A stretch of 34,700 nt of DNA from Alphaproteobacteria bacterium (lineage in GTDB: Bacteria; Pseudomonadota; Alphaproteobacteria; Rickettsiales; UBA1997). Location: assembly GCA_030835745.1 (NCBI GenBank), contig JAUROA010000049.1:1-34700 (forward strand), written 5' to 3'. A program made the translations under genes and the position numbers. Numbering within the stretch: the first letter of the stretch is position 1; every line of letters starts with the position of its first letter. A model generated the notes under the pieces. The model had not been told where the DNA came from and searched no databases. It was given only the letters and a program-made list of their open reading frames with translations. Shown piece by piece: positions 9,086 through 17,501 of this stretch.

Positions 9086-10918
9086 TTATTTAGCTTTATT
9101 AATTGCTTTTATTAGTTCATCTTTGGATAAAAATTCACTAGTAATAATACCTTCAGGTGCCATTGGTCCAAAAACTGCATTAAAAGGCACTCCAAATCTA
9201 TTATATTTTTCCAGAAATTTCATAATTTCAGGATTTGGTTTAGATATATCACCTTGTAAAGGGATGATATTTTTGCTTTTAAGTAATTGCAAAATTTCTT
9301 TATTTTTTAAAACACGAAATTCGTTAAATTTACATGTTGAACACCAGCTAGCGGTGATATTTATAACAACAACATAACCTTGATTGACATAATTTTCAAT
9401 CTTTTTTTCGTCAAATTCTTGCCAAATTTCATTATATAAAATTTCTTTTTTCTCAAAATTATGCTTTAAAGAAAAGGGAATAGTGAATAAACCAATAGTA
9501 ACAAAAATAATAATGATATTTTTGATGATACGGCTACTTAATTTTAGTGTTGGTATTAATAATATTGCCAATAAACCAGTAATAATTGCTGGTAAATAGC
9601 CAATAATTGATATTAGAACATATATTAACCAAAATATTGTTGCCATTAATAGGCCAGTCATAATTTGTTTGAAATTATTGATCCATTTTCCACTTTTAGG
9701 AAGTAAATAGACCATTTGTGGATTGATGAGTAAGATAATATAAGGCAAAGAAAATCCAATACCAATAAAGCCAAATATTATGAAAATTACATAAAATTCT
9801 TGAGTTAAAGCAAAAGATATTGCCGTACCCAAAAAAGGTGCTGAGCATGGAGTGGCAAGCATAACTGCTAAAATACCAGAAAGATAATTGCCTAAAAAAT
9901 TTTGCTTAAAATTTTGCTTAAAATTTTGCTTATTTTCAATATTTTGATCAATTTTATTATTAAGAATATTTATTAAAAAATTAGCAATATTAATTTGATA
10001 AATTCCTAAGAGATTTGCAGTAAAAAATATTAAAATTATAATTAAAGTAATTAAAAAATAAGGATTTTGAAATTGTAAACCCCAACCTAAATTATTGCCG
10101 AGTAATTTTATTATAATTGCTGTTAAAGCAAAAATAATAAAGCAAGTTAAAATACCAAAAATAGTTGCTAAAAATGATGATTTAATTTCGGCAATTTTGT
10201 TATTTCTTTGTTTGATTATTGATAATAATTTAATGGATAAAACTGGCAAAACGCAAGGCATGATATTTAAAATTGCACCACCTATAAAAGCAATAAAAAT
10301 CATAAAGAAAAATGATTTATGAGAATTATTTTTGATATTATTTTGACCAATAATTTTATTAAGATTTTGCGGAGCAAATTCTTTGATTAATTTTAAAGAA
10401 TTTTGATCAATTTCATTTGATAAATTAACAGAAAATTTTTGAGATTCGCTCAAGCAAATTTCTTTACACAAGCCAAAATCAATAGTAAAATTAAAATTAT
10501 TATTAGCTATTTTTTTATCGCTAGAAATAACAACAGGAATAATAATATGGTCTTGATAAATATTGTAAGAAAGGGTAAGATCGTCGAATTTTTCTTCAAT
10601 AAAAATTGGTTGTGGCCAAAAAATTTTATGATTTTTAACAATATTATTATCAAAATAAAATTGCGGTTCAATACCAACATCCAAAGAATTATAGCTATAT
10701 ATTTTCCAATCTTTTTTTATTTTAAATTCAACGGCAATAAGTAATTTATTGTCACTTATTTTTTGAGTTTTTTGATCAATAAATTTTGTTGCTAAAGCTC
10801 TGGCACTAACATTATTATTGGCAAAATAATGCCAATTAGAAATTGCAGCATAAGAGTTAAATATTACAAAAATATTAATGAATAAAAATAATGTAAATTT
10901 TGCAAATAATCTATGCAT
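9086..10918 (-). CDS. Thiol:disulfide interchange protein, DsbD/ScsB-like
   Basis: 610 aa. It moves electrons from cytosolic thioredoxin across the membrane to periplasmic thiol partners. Order: Sec signal peptide (about 1-25); periplasmic N-terminal domain with Cys151 and Cys155 (FGLCKEICLSES); eight-helix DsbD core with the Cys pair MPCVLPVLS (Cys222) and TPCSAPFLG (Cys358); C-terminal thioredoxin-like domain with WCSTC (Cys526, Cys529) and cis-Pro578 (GVPF). The CxxxC spacing in the N-domain matches ScsB-type proteins better than E. coli DsbD, whose pair is six residues apart. A loop in the core carries KQNF repeats from a 12-bp tandem repeat. The stop is one base before gatA. The partner reductant is not encoded nearby. 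Confidence 0.88.
   Translation of the reverse strand: MHRLFAKFTLFLFINIFVIFNSYAAISNWHYFANNNVSARALATKFIDQKTQKISDNKLLIAVEFKIKKDWKIYSYNSLDVGIEPQFYFDNNIVKNHKIFWPQPIFIEEKFDDLTLSYNIYQDHIIIPVVISSDKKIANNNFNFTIDFGLCKEICLSESQKFSVNLSNEIDQNSLKLIKEFAPQNLNKIIGQNNIKNNSHKSFFFMIFIAFIGGAILNIMPCVLPVLSIKLLSIIKQRNNKIAEIKSSFLATIFGILTCFIIFALTAIIIKLLGNNLGWGLQFQNPYFLITLIIILIFFTANLLGIYQINIANFLINILNNKIDQNIENKQNFKQNFKQNFLGNYLSGILAVMLATPCSAPFLGTAISFALTQEFYVIFIIFGFIGIGFSLPYIILLINPQMVYLLPKSGKWINNFKQIMTGLLMATIFWLIYVLISIIGYLPAIITGLLAILLIPTLKLSSRIIKNIIIIFVTIGLFTIPFSLKHNFEKKEILYNEIWQEFDEKKIENYVNQGYVVVINITASWCSTCKFNEFRVLKNKEILQLLKSKNIIPLQGDISKPNPEIMKFLEKYNRFGVPFNAVFGPMAPEGIITSEFLSKDELIKAINKAK
9896..9931 (-). repeat. 12-bp tandem repeat, three perfect units
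   Basis: aaaattttgctt occurs three times in a row and encodes the KQNF repeats in a cytosolic or periplasmic loop of the DsbD-like protein (about residues 330-341). It lies in a loop between membrane helices, so it probably tolerates length changes. Confidence 0.85.
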
Positions 10919-10936
10919 TAATGTAAAAAAGTTAAA

Positions 10937-10945
10937 TTTATAACA
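10937..10945 (-). promoter_or_regulatory. Possible extended -10 for the dsbD-gatA unit
   Basis: On the minus strand TGT TATAAA lies about 20 bases upstream of the dsbD-like ATG. No convincing -35 is seen at 16-18 bases, so the call rests on the extended -10 and its position only. Confidence 0.3.
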
Positions 10946-10995
10946 GATTTTAACTATGTTAAAACTAGCATATCAAAAAATAAATAGCAATTTGT

Positions 10996-11013
10996 GTAAA
11001 AATGTGATATAAT
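10996..11013 (+). promoter_or_regulatory. Extended -10 promoter of the 551-aa orphan
   Basis: gtaaaaatgtgaTATAAT contains TGA TATAAT and is followed by agaaATATAG. It matches the promoter at 33095-33112 in 17 of 18 bases, although the genes downstream are unrelated. The -35 position holds only a weak tagcaa. The leader to the ATG at 11069 is about 50 bases. Confidence 0.65.
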
Positions 11014-11068
11014 AGAAATATAGTGATTTTTTGCCTAATTATTTAGGTTTAATTTAATTTTTATTGTT

Positions 11069-12724
11069 ATGCCTACTAAGGTTGATCCTGCTAAGGAAAT
11101 TAGTTATGGTGATGTTGAGAATTTTGCTGAAGAGGAAAAACATAATTTCCAGGATTTTGTTAAATTAAAAACAGCTGTTGGAGGTAATTTGTATTGCGCT
11201 TTTTATACAATAGCCGAAGGTGCAAGATATCTTTCAATTGAATCTGAATCTCTCTTGGAATCAATTGAAAAGCATACTAAATATAAACTATCGGATCATA
11301 TAGAAAGTATGAGAGTAGCCTTTAATAATTATGAAAGTCAATCTTTTAATAAAGTTTCTCGTTTATCAGAAAAAGAGGTGATAATAAAATCTGCTTATGC
11401 AGAAAAATTTGCACAAGACAATAAATTATCAATATTTGATATAGATGAAATTAGAGATGATTTTGATGGATTTGATACGGCACAGCCTGATTGGTTTGAT
11501 AAATTAAGAAGACATAGTAATCAGCAGCTATATCATTTTATCGTTGGATCTTATTTGGCAACTATTTACCCTCAAATTAAGTTGCCTTGTAAAGAAGCAC
11601 AAGGTAATAATCTTAATCAAGAACAGTTAATAGGTTATGGAAATTACTTATTTCCAGATAATCTGGTTAGTATGGATATTTCATCTAAGTATTTTTCGAA
11701 TCAAGAATTAAGTGAAATTATTGATCAAGATGCAAATTTAAAATTAAAAGAAAAAGCAAAACAACATCTGGATTATGATGAAGAAAAGAAATTATTTTAT
11801 TTACCAAAAGATAAACATGATTTTAATAATAAAATTCACCAATCTACATCACCACTAGAAGTCGAACAACTTTTTCAAGTATTGGATATTTGTTCATCAG
11901 ATAAATTCAAAGAAGTAGATAGTCTTCATTTTCATCATGATGAAGGTAATGGAGCAGGACATTTCTCAGCACTGATTCCAAAAGAAAGATATAGTAAATT
12001 CCGCCAAAATACACAAACTTCTCTTGAGGGAGTTGAACTTACTTATCCATCAAAAAGTCCTACTCCGCAAAATACTGAGCAACACAGTATAATTGAAGCA
12101 GAAAAAATAAATAATACATTATTATCAGATTTTATCCAAGCAAAAAATGGTACTGACCAAAATGCTATAAAAGAAGCTCAAGAACAATTCAACTCACCAT
12201 CTACATATAGCGGTCTTGGTCTTAAAGTTGAGTTAGTAGCAGATCCTCCTGCAGAAGGTATTCAAGAAGAATTTGAATATAAATATAAAATTATTGACTG
12301 TATTGCAGGTGGATTGGCATCAATGTTTTATGATCAACATAAAGATAAAGACTTACACATAGTATTTAAATGTAAGCCAGAAGAACATGATAAAGTTATA
12401 ACAAGAATTAGAAATCTTGAAAAGACAAAAAGCGTTGCAGATGATGAACAAGGTCCTTTATTTAAAATATGGAGTGGTATAAGAGGTGAGAGTAAAATTA
12501 TAGTTGGAGGTAAAGCTAATTTAAACAGTAATGATCAATCTGTAGATTTGTTGTATGGCCTTTCACTTCTAGCAGAAAATGATGAAATTGAGAGGAAATT
12601 CTACACAAAGGATGAAGCAACAGGTAATTATACAGCTAAAAGCTATGAAGAATATAAAGGCATATGTAATAAAAGCATTGGCATTACAAGAGCATTGGCA
12701 AGAGAAGGTGTCGAGAGGCAATAG
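11069..12724 (+). CDS. Large orphan protein, possible OTU/papain-like protease with PDZ-like C-terminal part
   Basis: 551 aa, no signal peptide, no membrane segment, rich in acidic and polar residues. I do not recognise the family. AVGGNLYCAFYTIAEGARYL (residues 36-55, Cys43) resembles the D/G-G-N-C-L-F/Y-x-A block of OTU-type cysteine proteases in position and hydrophobic pattern. SLHFHHDEGNGAGHFSALIP (285-304, His298) resembles the late His strand (H-[FY]-x-A-L). The Cys to His distance is large for OTU. Residues about 381-430 (GLGLKVELV, then YKIIDCIAGGLASMFYDQ) recall a PDZ fold. Both readings are weak. It stands alone between dsbD (divergent) and the zinc-finger/purA operon, followed by 201 bases with no gene. 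It ends VERQ. Confidence 0.5.
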   Translation: MPTKVDPAKEISYGDVENFAEEEKHNFQDFVKLKTAVGGNLYCAFYTIAEGARYLSIESESLLESIEKHTKYKLSDHIESMRVAFNNYESQSFNKVSRLSEKEVIIKSAYAEKFAQDNKLSIFDIDEIRDDFDGFDTAQPDWFDKLRRHSNQQLYHFIVGSYLATIYPQIKLPCKEAQGNNLNQEQLIGYGNYLFPDNLVSMDISSKYFSNQELSEIIDQDANLKLKEKAKQHLDYDEEKKLFYLPKDKHDFNNKIHQSTSPLEVEQLFQVLDICSSDKFKEVDSLHFHHDEGNGAGHFSALIPKERYSKFRQNTQTSLEGVELTYPSKSPTPQNTEQHSIIEAEKINNTLLSDFIQAKNGTDQNAIKEAQEQFNSPSTYSGLGLKVELVADPPAEGIQEEFEYKYKIIDCIAGGLASMFYDQHKDKDLHIVFKCKPEEHDKVITRIRNLEKTKSVADDEQGPLFKIWSGIRGESKIIVGGKANLNSNDQSVDLLYGLSLLAENDEIERKFYTKDEATGNYTAKSYEEYKGICNKSIGITRALAREGVERQ

Positions 12725-12925
12725 TATTATTCTCAATCATCGGGTCTATCACCCTAATAATAAAGGTTCAAAAAAATATTATAAAATAGCCAAAATTACA
12801 TTATTCATAAAAGCTAGCTGTAAATAAGCGCTTGAATTTACATAAAGTAAAAATAATATATTTATTGAAATTTAGTAGTTAAAGATAAAATTTAAACTAT
12901 ATTTAGCCCAACAAAATATTGATAA

Positions 12926-13135
12926 ATGTTACAAGATTCAAAAATCACTAATACAGCATATGAAGTCCTTAGGGTCAAAAGTAAAAAAGTATCATGTAGC
13001 GGTTCTGACGCAGTTTCTAGCCACCCATTAATTTATCTTGATATGGGCGATAAGGATTTTGTGGTATGTCCTTATTGTAGCAAATTATTTACCACTAAAC
13101 AAAGTGTTTCACATAACCAAAAAAATGACAAATAA
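12926..13135 (+). CDS. CHCC zinc-finger protein, NDUFS6-like
   Basis: 69 aa. The zinc ligands of the zf-CHCC family are intact: Cys24 (VSCSG), His33 (SSHPLIYLDM), Cys48 and Cys51 (VVCPYCSKLF). Mitochondrial complex I subunit NDUFS6 belongs to the same family, and alphaproteobacteria keep a short free-standing version. A role with NADH dehydrogenase is inferred from that relationship only. Its 3' end overlaps the purA start by 11 bases, so the two are probably translationally coupled. Confidence 0.85.
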   Translation: MLQDSKITNTAYEVLRVKSKKVSCSGSDAVSSHPLIYLDMGDKDFVVCPYCSKLFTTKQSVSHNQKNDK

Positions 13136-14417
13136 CAATAATAACGCCAATAACACAGCTATAATTGGCCTGCAATGGGGTGATGAAGGAAAGGGCAAGA
13201 TAGTAGATTATCTGGCTGACAAATTTAACTCAGTTATTAGATTTCAAGGTGGTAATAATGCTGGCCATACTATTAAAGTTGGCAATAAAACATTCAAACT
13301 AAGCCTACTGCCATCTGGAGTGGTGCAGGGCAAGTTTTCAGTTATTGGTAGTGGTTTGGTGGTTGACCCTGTGGCTTTATTTAAAGAAATTGACGCTATC
13401 AAGGCTCAAGGGGTTGATATTAACCCAACAAATCTTGTAATTGCAAATAATGTTTGCTTGATATTATCTGTTCATCGTGAGGTTGACCAATTATTAGAGC
13501 AGCAAAAAGGCGAGGCTAAAATTGGCACCACCGGCAGAGGAATAGGGCCAGCCTATGAAGATAAAATGGGTCGTAGATCAATTAGATTGGCTGATTTATT
13601 TGATGATCAAATATTACATAATAGATTAGAAAATCTTCTTTTTTATCATAATTTGCTCAGAAAAAGCCTTAATGCTAGTGAAGTTAAAATTGATGATTTA
13701 CTTGCTGAAATTAGCTCTATTAAAGACAGGATTAAGCCTTTTGCTATGGAGCCTTATGAAATTGCCCAAAAATTATCTTCCCTAACTCCGATCATGTTTG
13801 AGGGTGCTCAAGGAGCGCTTCTTGATATTGACTATGGAACTTTTCCTTTTGTTACATCTTCTAACACTATGTCTGGCCAAGTTACTCTTGGATCTTGTCT
13901 TGGAGTTGCAGATTTGCATCAAACTCTTGGTATTTTAAAATCCTATACTACAAGAGTTGGCTCTGGGCCTTTTCCAACCGAGCTAGATGACGAAATTGGC
14001 CAGCATTTAGCCAGTAAGGGTCAAGAAATTGGCACAGTTACAGGCAGAAATCGCAGATGTGGTTGGCTTGATGCTTGCTTATTGCGCTATATTGTTAAAT
14101 TATCCAATGTTAAAGAGGTTGCTCTTACAAAATTAGATGTTCTTGATGATCTTGAAATTATCAAAATTTGCACTGGCTATAAAATTGACAATAAAGTAAT
14201 AGATTATCTGCCGCAATCACAAGATTTATGGTCAAAAATTACACCAATTTATGAAGAATTCCCCGGTTGGCAACAATCTACATATGGAATTACTAAATTT
14301 AGTGACCTAGCACAAAATGCTAAAGATTACATTGCAAGAATTCAGGAATTAAGTGGCGTTAAAATTAAGATAATTTCCACTGGCCCTAAGCGAGATCAAA
14401 CAATATATATTTCTTAA
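13125..14417 (+). CDS. purA: Adenylosuccinate synthetase
   Basis: 430 aa with start at ATG 13125 (MTNNNNNANNTAIIGLQWG), matching the family's usual length of about 430. An in-frame ATG at 13038 would add 29 unlikely residues inside the zinc-finger gene. The enzyme makes adenylosuccinate from IMP, Asp and GTP, the first step of AMP synthesis from IMP. Motifs seen: GDEGKGK with catalytic Asp20, GGNNAGHT with His48, GTTGRGIGPAYEDK, EGAQGALLDIDYGT, TRVGSGPFPTE, TGRNRRCGWLD and TKLDVLD. A stretch of Asn near the start is lineage-specific. thiS follows after 6 bases. Confidence 0.97.
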   Translation: MTNNNNNANNTAIIGLQWGDEGKGKIVDYLADKFNSVIRFQGGNNAGHTIKVGNKTFKLSLLPSGVVQGKFSVIGSGLVVDPVALFKEIDAIKAQGVDINPTNLVIANNVCLILSVHREVDQLLEQQKGEAKIGTTGRGIGPAYEDKMGRRSIRLADLFDDQILHNRLENLLFYHNLLRKSLNASEVKIDDLLAEISSIKDRIKPFAMEPYEIAQKLSSLTPIMFEGAQGALLDIDYGTFPFVTSSNTMSGQVTLGSCLGVADLHQTLGILKSYTTRVGSGPFPTELDDEIGQHLASKGQEIGTVTGRNRRCGWLDACLLRYIVKLSNVKEVALTKLDVLDDLEIIKICTGYKIDNKVIDYLPQSQDLWSKITPIYEEFPGWQQSTYGITKFSDLAQNAKDYIARIQELSGVKIKIISTGPKRDQTIYIS

Positions 14418-14423
14418 GAAAAT

Positions 14424-14630
14424 ATGACAATTACCATTAAATTAAATGGCAAGGATCACAAATTACCACAAGATCAAACAATTGCAGATCTAATCAAGGA
14501 TTTAGCAATAGATATTAACAAAGTAGCAATTGAAAAAGATCTAGAAATTATATTGCCACAAAATTACACCAAAACCAATATCAATAATGGCTGTCAAATT
14601 GAAATTGTGCATTTTATTGGAGGTGGTTGA
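14424..14630 (+). CDS. thiS: Sulfur carrier protein ThiS
   Basis: 68 aa beta-grasp, ubiquitin-like protein. It starts with TITIKLNGKDHKL, has the AIEKDLEIILPQ segment and ends HFIGGG. The C-terminal Gly-Gly is adenylated and thiocarboxylated to donate sulfur for the thiazole ring of thiamin. No thiG, thiF or thiE lies nearby, so the partners, if present, are elsewhere. It is the last gene of the zinc-finger/purA/thiS unit. MoaD is an alternative fold relative, but length and motif fit ThiS better. Confidence 0.85.
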   Translation: MTITIKLNGKDHKLPQDQTIADLIKDLAIDINKVAIEKDLEIILPQNYTKTNINNGCQIEIVHFIGGG

Positions 14631-14715
14631 TATTGAGATGAAAGAGGTTTTTTTTAAAAAATTTTATTCTTAATCAATTTAAGATAAAAAATACTATTTA
14701 TTTGTTAATGTTTTT

Positions 14716-15960
14716 TTACATTCTTTGACTTTTGCAATATTTTGCTTTAATTCTTTCTTCTGATGTATGTTGTTCTTGATTGATTAAAGGTGATGGTTCT
14801 GGTGATTTTTTCTTGAGAGAGGCTTCTTTAACACCGCCTTCTTCTTTCATTAATAAATCAATATTTTCTTGCTTTAAGAAAGCATCAATGCACTGTAAAA
14901 GAGTTTCTTGTTGTTTATTTAATTCTTTTATGCTTCTTTCCTTTTCACTAAGATCATCCTCTACAACAATGCTCTTAGCCTTGTTAAATGAAAAGTTGAT
15001 TAGTGTTTTAATATCTTTGTCAAAAAATAGCATTTTTATGGCTTGCTGAAATATATCACGATTAGCTCTAAATGAAAATAAACTATGCAAATTATCTTGT
15101 TCATTATCAAGATTTGAAGCTATTTTATCAGCAAATATTCTGGCAGAATCTACTTTTGAAACCATATTAGAGTTTGGATCTGGAAAGAATAGTCCTGCTT
15201 CGCAATTATCTGGCGATGCTCTTCTAGATATTTCGGTGTCGCTCATAATTGTAAAGTCAACTATAAAAGGTTTTTGTTTTACTAGAGTTCTACCTATTTC
15301 AGTGCCATCTATTGTTTTTGATGTTTTAACACCGCTATTCCCCAAATTATTTTCAAGATCTCCAAGGCTGAATAAATTAATTAGTAAATCTATTGCGCAG
15401 CGATGAATATTATCTTTTTGTCTTTCAGATATTGTTTTTAAGAGATTTTCTTGAATATTATCTTTAAAAGAAGTTTTTTTATCAGTTTTACCAGGGCTTG
15501 ATCTATAAGATAAATCTTCACTAAAAATAATTAAAACATCATTAATAACAGATGACTCAACATGTGGTCCATATCCTACTTTATCTAATAAGAAATACAT
15601 AGCTGCTTCATTATATCTGCAATTATTACTAACACCACTACCATGTAGAGCAGGTTTAACGTGATATTTTTTTCCTTTATATTCTATAATAAAATGACAA
15701 TCTTGATTTGCGGTTTTTTTGGTAGATTCAAATTTATTTACATTGATGTTGTCTAATTGAGTTTCATTAGGGCAATATAATCTCGCAAATTCTTGTTTTA
15801 ATTTTATTTTAAATTCAGCACTATTCATAGTTGTTGTTACTAGATCCATTGCTAGACTATCTTCGATAAGACCAAAAGGATTTTCGCTGGCGTCACCAAT
15901 TTCTATTGGTGGTGCTACTATGGAAGCTTTTTCATGTGAATCTTTACCTAATATCGGCAT
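14716..15960 (-). CDS. Orphan protein with faint kinase-like signatures
   Basis: 414 aa, soluble, no signal peptide. I do not recognise the family. The middle part has elements in the order of small-molecule or phosphoinositide-type kinases: YKGKKYHVKP (94-103, Lys102), RYNEAAMYFLLDKVGYGP (115-132, a Glu-bearing helix), a hinge-like VLIIFSEDLS (142-151), LFSLGDLENNLGNSGV (196-211, a D/E...N loop) and FIVDFTI (232-238, a D-F metal site at 235-236). The loop spacing is not canonical, so this is a hint, not an assignment. The C-terminus is charged, coiled-coil-like (about 335-370), and ends KSQRM. It is convergent with thiS and has a long leader with its own promoter. Codons and composition look like the other orphans. 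Confidence 0.5.
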   Translation of the reverse strand: MPILGKDSHEKASIVAPPIEIGDASENPFGLIEDSLAMDLVTTTMNSAEFKIKLKQEFARLYCPNETQLDNINVNKFESTKKTANQDCHFIIEYKGKKYHVKPALHGSGVSNNCRYNEAAMYFLLDKVGYGPHVESSVINDVLIIFSEDLSYRSSPGKTDKKTSFKDNIQENLLKTISERQKDNIHRCAIDLLINLFSLGDLENNLGNSGVKTSKTIDGTEIGRTLVKQKPFIVDFTIMSDTEISRRASPDNCEAGLFFPDPNSNMVSKVDSARIFADKIASNLDNEQDNLHSLFSFRANRDIFQQAIKMLFFDKDIKTLINFSFNKAKSIVVEDDLSEKERSIKELNKQQETLLQCIDAFLKQENIDLLMKEEGGVKEASLKKKSPEPSPLINQEQHTSEERIKAKYCKSQRM

Positions 15961-16289
15961 AAAAAATCAAAAATAAATATTAAATAAATTTGATCTGGAT
16001 ATTTATCTGTTGCAAAAAACCTTATTGTCAAATTTATTGTCAAACTTTTTTTTATTAAAATAAATTAATAAAAAATAATATATCAATATAGTACAATATT
16101 TTTCAATATTTGTCAAATTTATATAAAAATATAGGGCTTTAAGTCTTTGAAATTACATGTTGCAATCCAAAATTTGATAGGGATTATAATATTGATAAAG
16201 ACAAGAAAAGTTGATTTCTTTAGTGTTTTTTCGAAGTTTTTTTAAAGAGTTTTTTAAAATATAAAAAGCTAAATTAAGCAAAATTATTT
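15961..16289. other. 329-base divergent intergenic region
   Basis: It separates the kinase-like orphan (minus) from metZ (plus). The minus strand holds a TTGACA-17-TACTAT promoter (16088-16116) and, in its leader, two TTTGACAATAA copies 12 bases apart (-35-like TTGACA at 16043-16038 and 16031-16026). On the plus strand, TATAAT at 16185-16190 with TTGCAA at 16160-16165 (19-base spacer) could serve metZ. T-rich runs at 16220-16260 come just before metZ. I see no riboswitch fold, tRNA or small ORF in it. Confidence 0.5.
16088..16116 (-). promoter_or_regulatory. Promoter of the kinase-like orphan
   Basis: On the minus strand a perfect TTGACA (16116-16111) is followed after 17 bases by TACTAT (16093-16088), then attgATATA. 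This matches the promoter style of the other orphan genes, except that TG directly abuts the -10 box. It would give an unusually long leader of about 120 bases. Confidence 0.55.
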
Positions 16290-17495
16290 ATGAGTAACTA
16301 TAAGAATAAAAATATTAATATTAAAAATTACGCCGATCAAACTCAATTAGTAAGGGGTGGTAGTTTTAGGTCTAATTTTGGCGAAACATCAGAGGCAATT
16401 TTTATGAATTCTGGTTTTTGTTATAATGATGCTCAAACTGCAGAAAAAAGATTTAACAAGGAAGAGCCAGGTTATGTTTATTCAAGATATTCAAACCCAA
16501 CATTAAAAATGCTAGAAGAAAGACTGGCTTTACTTGAAGGTTGCCAAGCAGCATGCGTTATGGCTAGTGGTATGGCTGCGGTCTTTGCTTCAACAATGTG
16601 TCAGATAAAAGCTGGCGATCATATTGTTGCATCTAGAGTATTATTTGGTTCATGTTATCATATTTTAACGCAAATATTACCAAATTATAATATTGAAGTA
16701 TCATTAATTGATGGTGTTGATAATAATGAATGGCAAAAAGCCTTTAAATCAAATACCAAGTTAGTATTTATTGAAACACCGGCCAATCCTAATCTTGAAA
16801 TTATTGATATTGAATTTGTGGCAAATTTATGTAAAAAAAATAACGCCAAATTAATAATTGATAATATTTTTGCTTCACCCTTTTGTCAAAGCCCTTTTAA
16901 ATTTGGTGCTGATATTGTATTATATTCTACAACAAAACATCTTGATGGCCAGGGCAGAACAATTGGTGGCTGTGTTTTGGGCAGTAAGGAATTTATTGAA
17001 GATATTTTATTGCCATTTCATCGCCATACAGGCCCAGCAATGAGTCCTTTTAATAGCTGGATCATTCTTAAGGCTATGGAAACTTTTAAATTAAGAATGA
17101 AGCAACAATGCGAAAATGCCTTTAAAATAGCAAAATTTTTAGAAGCATCTCCACAAATTAAAAGAGTATATTATCCCTTGCTTGAGTCACACCCGCAATA
17201 TGAAATTGCAAAAAAACAAATGCAATATGGTTCTAATTTAATTGCTTTTGAGGTTGATGGTAGTAAGGATAAAATTTTTAATTTTATGAATAATCTAAAA
17301 ATTATTGATATTTCAAATAATTTAGGCGATTCTAAATCATTAATTACTCATCCATCTTCAACAACTCATTCTAATATTTCAAAAGATGAGCAGCAAAAAA
17401 TTGGCATTAGTCAGTTCTTATGTCGATTATCTGTTGGTCTTGAAGATGTGGATGATTTGATTAATGATATTAATAACGCTCTTTTAATTAAATAA
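16290..17495 (+). CDS. metZ: O-succinylhomoserine sulfhydrylase
   Basis: 401 aa PLP enzyme of the Cys/Met metabolism family. It makes homocysteine directly from O-acylhomoserine and sulfide. Lys216 in YSTTKHLDGQGRTIGGCVLG binds PLP; TKHxDGQGR is characteristic of MetZ rather than MetB or MetC. Asp191 (LIIDNIFASP) contacts the pyridine nitrogen, and YSRYSNPTLKMLEERLALLEG and MASGMAAVFA are family blocks. Tyr64 and Arg66 belong to the neighbouring-subunit phosphate site. It fits with metX and metW later in the window. yajQ follows after 6 bases. Confidence 0.92.
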   Translation: MSNYKNKNINIKNYADQTQLVRGGSFRSNFGETSEAIFMNSGFCYNDAQTAEKRFNKEEPGYVYSRYSNPTLKMLEERLALLEGCQAACVMASGMAAVFASTMCQIKAGDHIVASRVLFGSCYHILTQILPNYNIEVSLIDGVDNNEWQKAFKSNTKLVFIETPANPNLEIIDIEFVANLCKKNNAKLIIDNIFASPFCQSPFKFGADIVLYSTTKHLDGQGRTIGGCVLGSKEFIEDILLPFHRHTGPAMSPFNSWIILKAMETFKLRMKQQCENAFKIAKFLEASPQIKRVYYPLLESHPQYEIAKKQMQYGSNLIAFEVDGSKDKIFNFMNNLKIIDISNNLGDSKSLITHPSSTTHSNISKDEQQKIGISQFLCRLSVGLEDVDDLINDINNALLIK

Positions 17496-17501
17496 TAAAA
17501 T

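Noticed and set aside
12579..12827. 82-aa ORF overlapping the end of the 551-aa orphan
   Set aside because: It lies out of frame in a real gene for most of its length and has low-complexity composition and no recognisable start site.
13038..13124. Longer purA start at an upstream ATG
   Set aside because: The added 29 residues lie inside the CHCC zinc-finger gene and do not resemble PurA; ATG 13125 gives the family length.
16117..16289. SAM-II or other riboswitch before metZ
   Set aside because: Alphaproteobacterial met genes often have one, but I found no matching conserved core or pseudoknot; the leader is AT-rich with T-runs.
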